DNA of 64,000 bases from Bog-473 sp963850095 (GTDB lineage Bacteria > Actinomycetota > Acidimicrobiia > Acidimicrobiales > RAAP-2): contig CAWKJX010000011.1 in assembly GCA_963850095.1 (NCBI GenBank), forward strand, positions 62,001-126,000, written 5' to 3'. Under the pieces are notes generated by a model. The model made no database searches, was not told where the DNA came from, and saw only the letters and a program-made list of their open reading frames with translations. Below are positions 45,693 through 53,934 of the stretch, piece after piece. Made by a program: the position numbers and the translations under genes. How positions within the stretch are numbered: position 1 is the first letter of the stretch; every line of letters starts with the position of its first letter.

Positions 45693-46924
45693 CAGGCGCG
45701 GCCGGCGCCGAGCGGTGCCGTCGGGGTGAAATCGATCGGCATCTCCTCGAACCCGGAAATGAAGTTGGCCTGCCGGCGCGGCAGCTCGCTGCGGTCCACG
45801 GCGAGGCGCAGGTCGGGCAGGCGGGCCAGCAGCCGCTCGAACATCACCTTGAGCTCAAGGCGGGCCAGCTGGTTGCCCAGGCAGAAATGGGCGCCGAAGC
45901 CGAAGGCCATGTGCGGGTTCGGTGTGCGCGTGATGTCGAACGTCTCCGGCTGGTCGAAGACCGACTCGTCGCGGTTGGCCGACGGGTACAGGAGGATGAG
46001 CTCCTGGCCGGCCCGGATGGTCCTGCCGCCCAGCTCGACGTCGCGGGTCGCCGTGCGGCACATGTTCTTTATGGGCGACACCCAGCGCAGCATCTCCTCC
46101 ACCGCACCGGGCAGGAGGCCGGCCGGGTCGGCCGCCAGCGCGGCCAGCTGGTCCGGGTGGGCGAGCAGCTCCTCCAGGCCGCCGCTGATGACGTGGCGCG
46201 TCGTCTCGTCGCCCCCGATCAGGATCAGGAGCGTCTCGTGGACCAGCGAGTCGTCGTCGAGGAAGTCGCCGTCGATATCCGCGTGGCACAGCACGCCGAC
46301 GAGGTCGTCGGTGTCGCCACTCGCCTTGCGGTCGGCCACGACCTCGTTGATGTAGCCGGTGTACCCGACGAAGGCCTCCATGGAGCGCTCCATGGCGGCC
46401 GGGTCGGGCGAGCCCTGCGACTTGAGCATGGCGTCGGACCACTCGAGCAGCTCGGCCCGGTCCTCCGGCGCCACGCCGAGCATGTCGCCGATGACCGCAA
46501 TCGGCAGCGGTGCCGCAACGTCGGCCACGAAGTCGCAGCGTCCCTTTTCGCACACCGTGTCGAGGATGGCGTCGCTGGCCTGGCGGACCGCGTCCTCCAT
46601 GGCCCGTACGCGTCGGGGGGCGAAGCCCTCCGAGACCAGCCGCCGGCGCCGCACGTGCTCGGGGGCGTCGAAGTCGATCATCATCGGCAGCGCCGGGTAC
46701 TTGGGCCGGATGCCCTGCGCGCTGGAGAACGACTCGGTGTCCACCGACGCCTGCTTGACCGTGGCGTAGGTGGCCGCCGCCCACAGGTCGTTGCCCTCGT
46801 CGTAGTACACGGGGGCATGGGCCCGCATCCAGGCGTAGGCGTCGTGGGGCTCTCGCCCGTAGAAGGCGCCATCCATCAGGTCGATGCCCAACCCGGCCGG
46901 GGCGGTGGTCACGGCGGAGACCAT
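45692..46924 (-). CDS. Cytochrome P450
   Basis: About 410 residues from the ATG at 46924 (GGGG immediately upstream); an ATG at 46951 would overlap the divergent sigma gene. I-helix LILIGGDETTRH, ExxR in VEEMLRWVSP, PERF-like segment FDITRTPNPHMA and haem loop FGFGAHFCLGNQLARLE with the cysteine ligand. The sequence is of the CYP124/125/142 type, in which several members oxidise sterol or branched lipid side chains; the exact substrate is not readable. Transcribed with the downstream SDR. Confidence 0.92.
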   Translation of the reverse strand: MVSAVTTAPAGLGIDLMDGAFYGREPHDAYAWMRAHAPVYYDEGNDLWAAATYATVKQASVDTESFSSAQGIRPKYPALPMMIDFDAPEHVRRRRLVSEGFAPRRVRAMEDAVRQASDAILDTVCEKGRCDFVADVAAPLPIAVIGDMLGVAPEDRAELLEWSDAMLKSQGSPDPAAMERSMEAFVGYTGYINEVVADRKASGDTDDLVGVLCHADIDGDFLDDDSLVHETLLILIGGDETTRHVISGGLEELLAHPDQLAALAADPAGLLPGAVEEMLRWVSPIKNMCRTATRDVELGGRTIRAGQELILLYPSANRDESVFDQPETFDITRTPNPHMAFGFGAHFCLGNQLARLELKVMFERLLARLPDLRLAVDRSELPRRQANFISGFEEMPIDFTPTAPLGAGRA

Positions 46925-46949
46925 ATCCCCGGGTGGGTAGGGTTGACCC

Positions 46950-47534
46950 ATGGCCGATCAGGCGACCTTCACCGACGTCGCCATGGAATTCATGCCGGGC
47001 CTGTACTCGGCGGCGCTCCGGATGACGCGCAACCGGGCCGACGCCGAGGACCTGGTGCAGGAGACCTATCTCAAGGCCTACCGCTCCTACGGGTCCTTCC
47101 AGGAGGGGACCAACCTGCGGGCCTGGCTCTACCGCATCCTCACCAACACCTACATCAACTCGTACCGGGCGGCGCAGCGCCGGCCCGAGACGACCGACGT
47201 CGAGGACGTCGAGGACCTCTACCTGTACAAGCGCCTGGCCAGCTCCGGTGGCAGCGACCCCGGGCGATCGGCCGAGGACGAGGCCCTGGACCGCTTCACC
47301 GACGACGACGTGAAGGCGGCCCTGGAGGCCCTGCCCGACGCCTTCCGCATGGCCGTCCTGCTGGCCGACGTGGAGGGTTTCAGCTACAAGGAGATCTCCG
47401 AGATCACCGACGTCCCCATCGGTACGGTCATGAGCCGCATCCACCGTGGAAGAAGGGCGCTCCAGAAGGCGTTGCACGATGTGGCTGAGGCGCGCGGCCT
47501 GGTGGGTAGCGTGCCAGGGGGGACGAGGGAGTGA
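46950..47534 (+). CDS. ECF sigma factor, SigR/SigH type
   Basis: A 194-residue sigma factor with region 2 (MRTRNRADAEDLVQETYLKAYR-like, seen as NRADAEDLVQETYLKAY and LRAWLYRILTNTYIN) and region 4 (LPDAFRMAVLLADVEGFSYKEISEI and IPIGTVMSRIHRGRR-like end). With the zinc-type anti-sigma gene overlapping by 4 bases it matches the SigR/RsrA and SigH/RshA pairs that respond to thiol-oxidative stress. Divergent from the P450 gene. Confidence 0.93.
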   Translation: MADQATFTDVAMEFMPGLYSAALRMTRNRADAEDLVQETYLKAYRSYGSFQEGTNLRAWLYRILTNTYINSYRAAQRRPETTDVEDVEDLYLYKRLASSGGSDPGRSAEDEALDRFTDDDVKAALEALPDAFRMAVLLADVEGFSYKEISEITDVPIGTVMSRIHRGRRALQKALHDVAEARGLVGSVPGGTRE

Positions 47535-47836
47535 CCGAAAACGTGGGCAAGGGCACGGAGACCGACACCGCCGGCTTGTTCGGGGCGTCCCTCGACTGCG
47601 AGGAGGCGGTGCACGAGCTGTACACGTATCTCGACGGCGAGCTGACCGAGGAGCGCCGTGAGGTGATCAGGGTCCACCTGGACTTCTGCGGCCCCTGCGG
47701 CGGGGCGGCGGAGTTCGAGGCGGAGCTGCGCCGGGTGATCGCCAACCGGTGCAAGGACCGGGTGCCCCAGAGCCTGATCGAACGGGTGGCGGCGGCCATC
47801 GACGAAGAAAGCCGACAGCACGACGCCGAGCACTGA
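47531..47836 (+). CDS. Zinc-binding anti-sigma factor (RsrA type)
   Basis: A 101-residue ZAS protein. The HxxxCxxC motif is HLDFCGPC and an upstream cysteine lies in SLDCEEAVHELYTYLDGE. Oxidation of the cysteines releases zinc and frees the sigma factor. It starts at a GTG overlapping the sigma gene (GTGA), keeping stoichiometric synthesis. Confidence 0.92.
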   Translation: MTENVGKGTETDTAGLFGASLDCEEAVHELYTYLDGELTEERREVIRVHLDFCGPCGGAAEFEAELRRVIANRCKDRVPQSLIERVAAAIDEESRQHDAEH

Positions 47837-47855
47837 CGTCACGACCACCCCGGCC

Positions 47856-48908
47856 ATGGTCGACTGGGCGCTGGCCCAGCGCGTGTCCGCGGGCGCGCTC
47901 ATCCTCAAGCCGGCACCGGCCACCTACCGCTCCGCCGCGCTGCAGGCGCAGTTCGACGAGCTCACGGCGCGCGCCGAGGCCTTGGTCAGCGAGGCCACCG
48001 GGCTGCACTCGGCCCACGGGACGGCCCGGGCCAAGGTGACCGATCGCCCCGGATGGGCGGCCGCCAACGTGCGCTCCATCGAACGGCTGGTCGGCCCCGC
48101 CCTGGGCGAGCTCCAGCGCGCCCGCGGGTCGAAGATCGGCGGGCCGTCGCTCGCCGTCGGCCGCGCCGTGGCCGGGACACAACTCGGCCTCATGCTGGCC
48201 TACATGGCGACGCGGGTGTTGGGCCAGTACGACCTGCTCATCAATGACGAATCCCCCGAGGACCAGGATCTCGTCTCCTATGTGGGCCCGAACATCGTGG
48301 CCGTCGAGGAGCAGTACAGCTTCTCCCCCAGCCAGTTCCGGCTGTGGCTGGCGCTGCACGAGGTGACGCACCGGCTGCAGTTCACCGCCGTGCCCTGGCT
48401 GCGCGACCACTTCGTCTCCCTCATCACCGAAATGCTCGGGCCGCTCTCGGGTGACCCGTCCGGCTTCGCCGAGGTGGTCAAGCGGGTGGCCAGCGAGGTG
48501 CGGGCCGGACACAACCCCGCCGGCGAGGCCGGCGTGGTCGGAATGCTGGCCACGCCCGAGCAGCGCCAGGCGCTGTCGAAGATCTCCGGGATGATGAGCC
48601 TGCTCGAGGGTCACGGCGACGTGACCATGGACCGCGCCGGCGCCGCCGAGGTGCCCGGCGCCGCCCACTTCTCCCGCGTCCTGCACGAGCGGCGGACGAA
48701 CGCCCGCGGGCTGACCAGGCTGATGTCGAAGGTGCTCGGCCTCGACGCCAAAATGCGCCAGTACGCCGAGGGCGAGCGTTTCGTCGAGTCGGTCGAGGCC
48801 GCCGGGGGGCCGGCGCTGCTGGCCCGGGTGTGGGACGGCCCGGAGTGGCTGCCCACCCTCGAGGAGATCCGCGACCCGGCTGCCTGGGTGACCCGAGCCG
48901 GTGGGTGA
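47856..48908 (+). CDS. Zinc-dependent metalloprotease, DUF2342 family
   Basis: A 350-residue protein with the metal site H168-E-V-T-H172 in LALHEVTHRLQF, and the family's helical repeats (SISPSQFRLWLAL region, GMMSLLEGHGDVTMDRAG). DUF2342 proteins are common in Actinobacteria and often precede tilS, as here (overlap of 8 bases) and in Mycobacterium (Rv3626c-mesJ). Annotated in databases as coenzyme F420 biosynthesis-associated; a real function is not established. Confidence 0.9.
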   Translation: MVDWALAQRVSAGALILKPAPATYRSAALQAQFDELTARAEALVSEATGLHSAHGTARAKVTDRPGWAAANVRSIERLVGPALGELQRARGSKIGGPSLAVGRAVAGTQLGLMLAYMATRVLGQYDLLINDESPEDQDLVSYVGPNIVAVEEQYSFSPSQFRLWLALHEVTHRLQFTAVPWLRDHFVSLITEMLGPLSGDPSGFAEVVKRVASEVRAGHNPAGEAGVVGMLATPEQRQALSKISGMMSLLEGHGDVTMDRAGAAEVPGAAHFSRVLHERRTNARGLTRLMSKVLGLDAKMRQYAEGERFVESVEAAGGPALLARVWDGPEWLPTLEEIRDPAAWVTRAGG

Positions 48909-49822
48909 GGGCGGGGCCGCCCAGCTCGTCTGCGACCTCCTGGCCCGCTGCACCTTCCCGCCCCCGGGCACCCCGGTGGCGTGCGCCGTGTCGGGCGGGC
49001 CGGACTCGCTGGCTCTCCTCGTGCTGGCCGCGGCCGCCCGCTGCGACGTGACCGCCTACCACGTGGACCACGGGCTGCGGGCCGGGTCGGACACCGAGGC
49101 CGAGCTGGTGTCGGGCGCCGCGGACCGGGTGGGGGCCCGCTTCGAGGCCCGGCGGGTGTCGGTGGCACCGGGCGCCAACCTCGAGGCCCGGGCCAGGGCG
49201 GCGCGTTTCGGCGCCCTGCCCGCCGGCGTGGCCACCGGGCACACCATGGACGATCAGGCCGAGACCATTCTGGTCAACCTCCTGCGCGGGGCGGGCGCCG
49301 ACGGGCTGGCCGGCATGGAACCGGGGCACCGCCACCCGCTGCTGGACCTGCGCCGGGCCGAGACCCACGCGTTGTGCGACGCCCTCGGGTGGGAGCCGGT
49401 GCGCGACGCGCACCAACGACGACCCCGCTTTCGTGCGCAACCGGGTCCGCCACGAGCTGCTGCCGCTCTGCGCGCAGGTGGCCGGGCGCGACCCGGTCCC
49501 GCTGCTGGCCCGGCAGGCGGCGCTGCTGCGCGACGAGGTGGCGCTGCTGGACGCGCTGGCCGCGGCGGCCCTGCCCGACCCGGCCGACGCGCGCGCCGTG
49601 GCGCGCAGCGAGCGGCCCCTGGCCCGGCGCGCCCTCCGGCAATGGCTGCGCACGGTGGCGCCGGTCGAAGGGGGCCATCCGCCCTCGCTGGCCGAGGTCG
49701 ACCGCGTGCTGGCCGTGGCACAGGGCGCCGCCGTCGGGACCGAGCTGTCGGGAGGCCGCCGGGTGCGCCGCTCGCGTGGACGCCTCGGGGTCGGCCCCGA
49801 CGCCTCCGGTAGTGTCACCCCG
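48901..49822 (+). CDS. tilS: tRNA(Ile)-lysidine synthase (one frame break), open into hpt
   Basis: PP-loop motif VSGGPDSLALL, AYHVDHGLR and GHTMDDQAETILVNLLRGAG identify TilS. One extra base at about 49408-49412 interrupts the gene; after correction the diagnostic ATNDDPAFVRNRVRHELLP is restored and the helical C-terminal part continues. No stop codon occurs before the hypoxanthine phosphoribosyltransferase region, so the product may be one TilS-Hpt chain, as in Listeria, or Hpt may start separately at 49823. TilS modifies the anticodon of tRNA-Ile(CAT) and is normally essential, so the break is probably a sequence error. Confidence 0.85.
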
Positions 49823-50395
49823 GTGACCCGCGAGGATGCCGAGGCCGGTGTGCCCTCGTGGGCGGAGCCCGACGTCGGTCCGGTGCTGGTCGGCGCCGGT
49901 GAGCTGGCGGCCCGGGTGGCCGAGCTCGGAGCCCAGATCACGGCCGACTACGCCGACGAGCCACCGCTGCTGGTGGCCGTGCTCAAGGGGGCCATGCTCT
50001 TCATGAGCGACCTCTGCCGGGCCATCGCGCTCCCGGTCGACGTCGACTTCATGGCCGTCTCGTCCTACGGGAGCGCCACGAAGACCTCAGGCGTGGTGCG
50101 CATCGTCAAAGACCTCGACTCCGAGCTCGACGGCCGGCACGTGCTCGTCGTCGAGGACATCATCGACAGCGGCCTCACGCTGAACTACCTGCGCCGCTAT
50201 CTCAACGCGCGCCAGCCCAAGAGCGTGGAGATATGCGCCCTCCTGGTGAAGGAGGGCGAACAACGGGTGGAGCTCGACCTGAAGTACACCGGCTTCGTGA
50301 TTCCGCCCGAGTTCGTGGTGGGCTACGGCCTCGACGTGGCCGAGCGCTACCGCAACCTGCACAGCGTGCACCGCTACAAGGGCGCCGAGCAGTGA
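49823..50395 (+). CDS. hpt: Hypoxanthine phosphoribosyltransferase
   Basis: About 190 residues from the GTG at 49823, if it is translated separately. The PRPP motif is VLVVEDIIDSGLTL, and VLKGAMLFMSDL and VAVSSYGSAT-like MAVSSYGSATKTSG complete the type I PRTase core. It salvages hypoxanthine/guanine to IMP/GMP. The frame is continuous with the corrected tilS with no intervening stop. The stop overlaps the folE GTG (GTGA). In Mycobacterium ftsH separates hpt from folE; here it does not. Confidence 0.93.
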   Translation: MTREDAEAGVPSWAEPDVGPVLVGAGELAARVAELGAQITADYADEPPLLVAVLKGAMLFMSDLCRAIALPVDVDFMAVSSYGSATKTSGVVRIVKDLDSELDGRHVLVVEDIIDSGLTLNYLRRYLNARQPKSVEICALLVKEGEQRVELDLKYTGFVIPPEFVVGYGLDVAERYRNLHSVHRYKGAEQ

Positions 50396-50961
50396 GCGTC
50401 GACGTCGAGCGGGTGAGCGCCGCCGTCACCGAGCTGCTGTGGGCCATCGGAGAGGACCCCGGGCGCGACGGCCTGGTGGCGACGCCCCACCGGGTGGCGG
50501 CCATGTACGAGGAGCTGTTCTCCGGCCTGCACGACGACCCGGCCCGGCACCTCGAGGTGACGTTCGCCGCCGAGCACGACGAAATGGTGATGGTGCGCGA
50601 CATCCCCTTCGCATCGCTCTGCGAGCACCACCTGGTGCCCTTCCTCGGCAAGGCGCACGTGGCCTACATTCCGGCCGAGGACGGCCGCATCACGGGGCTG
50701 TCCAAGCTGGCCCGGCTGGTCGACGGCTATGCCCGGCGCCTGCAGGTGCAGGAGCGCATGACCACTCAGATCGCCGACGCCCTCGACTCGGTCCTCTCGC
50801 CGCGTGGCGTGCTGGTGGTCATAGAGGCGGAACACCTGTGCATGTCGATGCGCGGGGTCAAGAAACCAGGCACCACGACCGTCACGTCGTCGGTGCGCGG
50901 GCTCTTCCGGTCCGACGTGGCCACCCGCGCCGAGGCCATGCAGTTCATCCGGGGTCGCTGA
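50392..50961 (+). CDS. folE: GTP cyclohydrolase I
   Basis: A 189-residue enzyme. Zinc ligands lie in ASLCEHHLVPF (Cys and His) and in EHLCMSMRGV; the substrate loop GRITGLSKLARLVD is complete. It opens GTP to dihydroneopterin triphosphate, the first step of folate synthesis. The GTG start overlaps the hpt stop. First gene of folE-folP-x-folB-folK. Confidence 0.95.
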   Translation: MSVDVERVSAAVTELLWAIGEDPGRDGLVATPHRVAAMYEELFSGLHDDPARHLEVTFAAEHDEMVMVRDIPFASLCEHHLVPFLGKAHVAYIPAEDGRITGLSKLARLVDGYARRLQVQERMTTQIADALDSVLSPRGVLVVIEAEHLCMSMRGVKKPGTTTVTSSVRGLFRSDVATRAEAMQFIRGR

Positions 50962-50965
50962 CCCC

Positions 50966-51778
50966 ATGGCGCCGGGGCCGTCCGGCCGGCCACTCGTCAT
51001 GGGCGTGCTCAACGTGACACCCGACTCCTTCTCCGACGGCGGGCAGCACGACACGTTCGAAGCGGCGGTGGCCCACGCGATGACCCTGGTCGCCGAGGGC
51101 GCCGACCTGATCGACGTGGGCGGCGAGTCCTCGCGCCCGGGGGCCGAGCCCGTCCCCACCGACGTCGAGCTTTCCCGCGTCGTCCCGGTCGTCGCCGCGC
51201 TGGTGAGCCGGGGCGTCCGGGTGTCGGTGGACACGGTGAAGCCGGAGGTGGCGACGGCCGCCGTCGGGGCGGGCGCCAGCCTGGTCAACGACATCTCGGC
51301 CTCGCTGTGGCCGGTGGCCGCCGCCGCCGGCGCCGGCTGGGTGGCCATGCACATGCAGGGCCGGCCCCGCAGCATGCAGGAAGACCCCAGCTACGGCGAC
51401 GTGGTGGCCGAGGTGCGCGACCTCCTCCTGGCCCGGGCCGGCCGGGCCCTGGACGCCGGCGTGGCCGAGGTCTGGGTCGACCCCGGCATCGGCTTCGGCA
51501 AGACGGTGGCACACAACCTCTCGCTCCTGCGCCACCTGGACGAACTGGTCGCCGCCGCCGCCGCGGCGGGGTGCGCCGGCGTGGCCGTGGGTACCAGCCG
51601 CAAGCGTTTCCTGGGCGTCCTGGCCTCCTCCGGAGGTGAGCCCGCCCCCGTGGCCGACCGGCTCGAGGGGTCGCTGGCCACCGCCGCTGCTGCCCTGGTT
51701 GCGGGCGCCGGCCTGGTCCGGGTGCACGACGTGGCGGCCACGGTCCAGGTGGCCCGGCTGTATGGTCCTGCCGCATGA
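50966..51778 (+). CDS. folP: Dihydropteroate synthase
   Basis: A 270-residue TIM-barrel enzyme. MGVLNVTPDSFSDGG at the N-terminus, LIDVGGESSRPGA, NDISAS and DPGIGFGKT are all present. It joins p-aminobenzoate to the pterin diphosphate and is the target of sulfonamides. The stop overlaps the ATG of the next gene by 4 bases. Confidence 0.96.
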   Translation: MAPGPSGRPLVMGVLNVTPDSFSDGGQHDTFEAAVAHAMTLVAEGADLIDVGGESSRPGAEPVPTDVELSRVVPVVAALVSRGVRVSVDTVKPEVATAAVGAGASLVNDISASLWPVAAAAGAGWVAMHMQGRPRSMQEDPSYGDVVAEVRDLLLARAGRALDAGVAEVWVDPGIGFGKTVAHNLSLLRHLDELVAAAAAAGCAGVAVGTSRKRFLGVLASSGGEPAPVADRLEGSLATAAAALVAGAGLVRVHDVAATVQVARLYGPAA

Positions 51779-52302
51779 AGGGCAAGTGGGCCAACGGCAT
51801 CCCGCCCCGCAACTTCACCTGGATCATCCGGGACCACCTCGCGGTCAGCGAGCGCCCGGGCGGGTTCGCGGTCAACCACCGGCGGGTGCGCCGCACCGAG
51901 GAGATCATTTGGCTGCGCGTGCAGGGGTTCGGGCGGGTGATCTCGCTCCTGCCCTCGCCCCACAACCTGGCCGCCTACGACGACGAGGGCCTGGCCTGGG
52001 CCCACTACCCGCTCGAGCGCTCCGGGGATCCCCGTCCGGCGCTGGCCGCCTGCTACCGGGACGTCGACGACTCACTGGCCGCGGGCCTGCGCATCCTCAT
52101 CCACCAGGACGAGCTGGGGGACCGCGTCATGGGGGTGGTGGCCGGCTACCTGGTCTGGTCCAGCCGCATTGCCAGCCAACCCCAGGCGGTGGCGCTGGTC
52201 GAGCACATGGTCGGTCACGCCATGGGCGAGCCCGGGCGCGAGCTGCTGTCGGAGCTGGAGGGCATGCCCGCGCGGGCCAGGCCTCCTGAGGCGGACCGGT
52301 GA
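51775..52302 (+). CDS. Dual-specificity-phosphatase-like protein without the catalytic cysteine
   Basis: A 175-residue protein inside the folate operon, overlapping both neighbours by 4 bases. Its centre resembles a tyrosine/dual-specificity phosphatase: VISLLPSPHNLAAYDDEGL, HYPLERSGD, and ILIHQDELGDRVMGVVAGYL. The signature H-C-x5-R reads H110-Q111-x5-R117, so glutamine replaces the nucleophilic cysteine. It could bind phospho-ligands without hydrolysing them or use another mechanism. I assign only the fold, at moderate confidence. Confidence 0.7.
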   Translation: MKGKWANGIPPRNFTWIIRDHLAVSERPGGFAVNHRRVRRTEEIIWLRVQGFGRVISLLPSPHNLAAYDDEGLAWAHYPLERSGDPRPALAACYRDVDDSLAAGLRILIHQDELGDRVMGVVAGYLVWSSRIASQPQAVALVEHMVGHAMGEPGRELLSELEGMPARARPPEADR

Positions 52303-52661
52303 ACGACCGCATAGAGATCCACGACCTCCGGGTCGTCGGCGTGCACGGCCTCCTCGACGAGGAGCGTGAGCGCCCCCAGCCCTTCTCGGTCGACATAGTG
52401 GCCTGGGTCGACATGGCGGCCGCCCAGCACAGCGACGACCTCGCGGACACGGTCGACTACGGGGCGCTGGCCCAGGCCGCGGCCGACGTCGTGGGCGGCC
52501 GCTCCTACCGGCTGCTCGAGGCCCTGGCCGGCCGCCTGGCCAGCGCCCTCCTGATCCTCGACCCCCGGCTCGAGGCGGTCGAGGTCGCCGTGCGCAAGCT
52601 GCGGCCGCCCCTGCCGCTCGACGTCGGCTCCACCGGGGTGCGGGTGCGCCGGTCGCGCTGA
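52299..52661 (+). CDS. folB: Dihydroneopterin aldolase
   Basis: A 120-residue FolB with VGVHGLLDEERERPQPF, the catalytic glutamate in LDEE, VDYGALAQAAADVV and the RLLEALAGRLA helix. It cleaves dihydroneopterin to the hydroxymethyl pterin. GTG start overlapping the previous gene by 4 bases; stop shares one base with the folK ATG. Confidence 0.92.
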   Translation: MNDRIEIHDLRVVGVHGLLDEERERPQPFSVDIVAWVDMAAAQHSDDLADTVDYGALAQAAADVVGGRSYRLLEALAGRLASALLILDPRLEAVEVAVRKLRPPLPLDVGSTGVRVRRSR

Positions 52662-53128
52662 TGGCCCGTGCCCGCGCCTTCATAGGGCTGGGGTCGAACC
52701 TGGGGGACCGGCGGGCGTTGCTGCGTGCCGCCGTGGCGTCGTTGGCGGACGCCGGCGACGTGGTCGCCGTCTCAGACGTCTACGAGACCGAGCCGGTCGG
52801 CGGCCCCCGGGGGCAGGAGCCCTACCTCAACGTGGTGGTCGAGCTGGCGACGCAGGACGAGCCGCGGCGCCTCCTGGAGCGCTGCCAGGCGCTGGAGCAG
52901 GCGGCCGGTCGCGAGCGCACGGTGCGCTGGGGGCCGCGCACGCTCGACGCCGACGTCCTCTGCGTCGAGGGCCGGACGGTCGACGAGCCCGACCTGACCG
53001 TGCCCCACCCCCGCCTGTGGGAGCGGCGCTTCGTGGTGGCCCCCCTGGCCGAGCTGGCGCCGGACCTGGTCACGGATGACCAGCTCAGGGCGTCTGGTGG
53101 CCAAGTGACCCGTATGGGTAGGCTGTAG
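52661..53128 (+). CDS. folK: 2-amino-4-hydroxy-6-hydroxymethyldihydropteridine pyrophosphokinase
   Basis: A 155-residue HPPK: FIGLGSNLGDRRALL, SDVYETEPVGG, PYLNVVVEL, the ATP-binding RWGPRTLDADVL, and VPHPRLWERRFVVAPLAE. It pyrophosphorylates the hydroxymethyl pterin for FolP. Last gene of the folate series; a 67-base gap with a strong AAGGAGGT precedes the next gene. Confidence 0.95.
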   Translation: MARARAFIGLGSNLGDRRALLRAAVASLADAGDVVAVSDVYETEPVGGPRGQEPYLNVVVELATQDEPRRLLERCQALEQAAGRERTVRWGPRTLDADVLCVEGRTVDEPDLTVPHPRLWERRFVVAPLAELAPDLVTDDQLRASGGQVTRMGRL

Positions 53129-53195
53129 CCGACGTTTTCGCATCGTCTGTAGGCGAACGGCACCCCGACGGGGCCGGAACGCCGAAGGAGGTCAG

Positions 53196-53930
53196 ATGCA
53201 CACCATCCGGATCATCGGTCCCGGTCGGGCCGGTACGTCCCTGGCCGTCGCGCTCTCGGCGCGCGGCTGGGCCTTCGCCGGGTACGTGGGTCGCCACGAC
53301 GACCTGTCCGGCGCCGCCCGTGGGGTCGACGTGCTCGTCATCGCCACGCCCGATGACGCCATCGCCGAGGTGGCGGCCGCCGTCACCCCCGAGCCTGGCA
53401 CGACCGTCGTCCACCTCTCGGGCTCCCTCGGTCTCGAGGCGCTGGCGCCCCATCCCCGCCGCGCCGCCGTGCACCCGCTCGTCCCCCTGCCCAACGCCGA
53501 GGTCGGGGCGGCCCGGTTGGGCTCGGGCGTGACGTTCGCCATCGCCGGCGCGCCTGCCGCCCGCGACATCGTGGCCGCGCTGGCCGGCCGGGTGGTCGAG
53601 GTGGCCGACGGCGACCGGGCCGCCTACCATGCCGCCGCCTGCATCGCGGCCAACCACGTGGTGGCCCTTTTGGGCCAGGTGGAGCGGGTGGCCGCCGAGG
53701 TGGGCCTCCCCCTCGAGGCGTTCCTGCCCCTGACCCGGGCCGCCGTCGACGACGTGGCCGCCCTGGGCGCCGCCGCCGCGCTGACCGGCCCGGCACGCCG
53801 GGGGGACTGGGCCACGCTCAGCCGCCATCTCGACGCCCTGCCCGAGGGCGAGCGCACCGGCTACCAGGCCGGCGCCGCCCTGGCGACCAAGCTGGCCGGC
53901 TCCGCCGTGCCGGCGCAGGCGGCGGTGTAG
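53196..53930 (+). CDS. Rossmann-fold DUF2520 protein, candidate ketopantoate reductase
   Basis: A 244-residue protein. N-terminal NADP-binding motif IIGPGRAGTSLA, then VLVIATPDDAIAEVA, VVHLSGSLGLEAL and HPLVPLPNA, followed by the helical DUF2520 domain (YHAAACIAANHVVALLGQ). In Mycobacterium an orthologue (Rv3603c) also stands directly before panC-panD, so a role in pantothenate synthesis as an alternative ketopantoate reductase is an attractive inference. Ribosome binding site AAGGAGGT 6 bases upstream; 4 bases to panC. Confidence 0.85.
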   Translation: MHTIRIIGPGRAGTSLAVALSARGWAFAGYVGRHDDLSGAARGVDVLVIATPDDAIAEVAAAVTPEPGTTVVHLSGSLGLEALAPHPRRAAVHPLVPLPNAEVGAARLGSGVTFAIAGAPAARDIVAALAGRVVEVADGDRAAYHAAACIAANHVVALLGQVERVAAEVGLPLEAFLPLTRAAVDDVAALGAAAALTGPARRGDWATLSRHLDALPEGERTGYQAGAALATKLAGSAVPAQAAV

Positions 53931-53934
53931 CGCG

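Noticed and set aside
49408..49412. Programmed +1 frameshift in tilS
   Set aside because: There is no slippery sequence or stimulatory stop codon, and other unrelated genes in the window have the same one-base excess. Sequence error is the simpler explanation.
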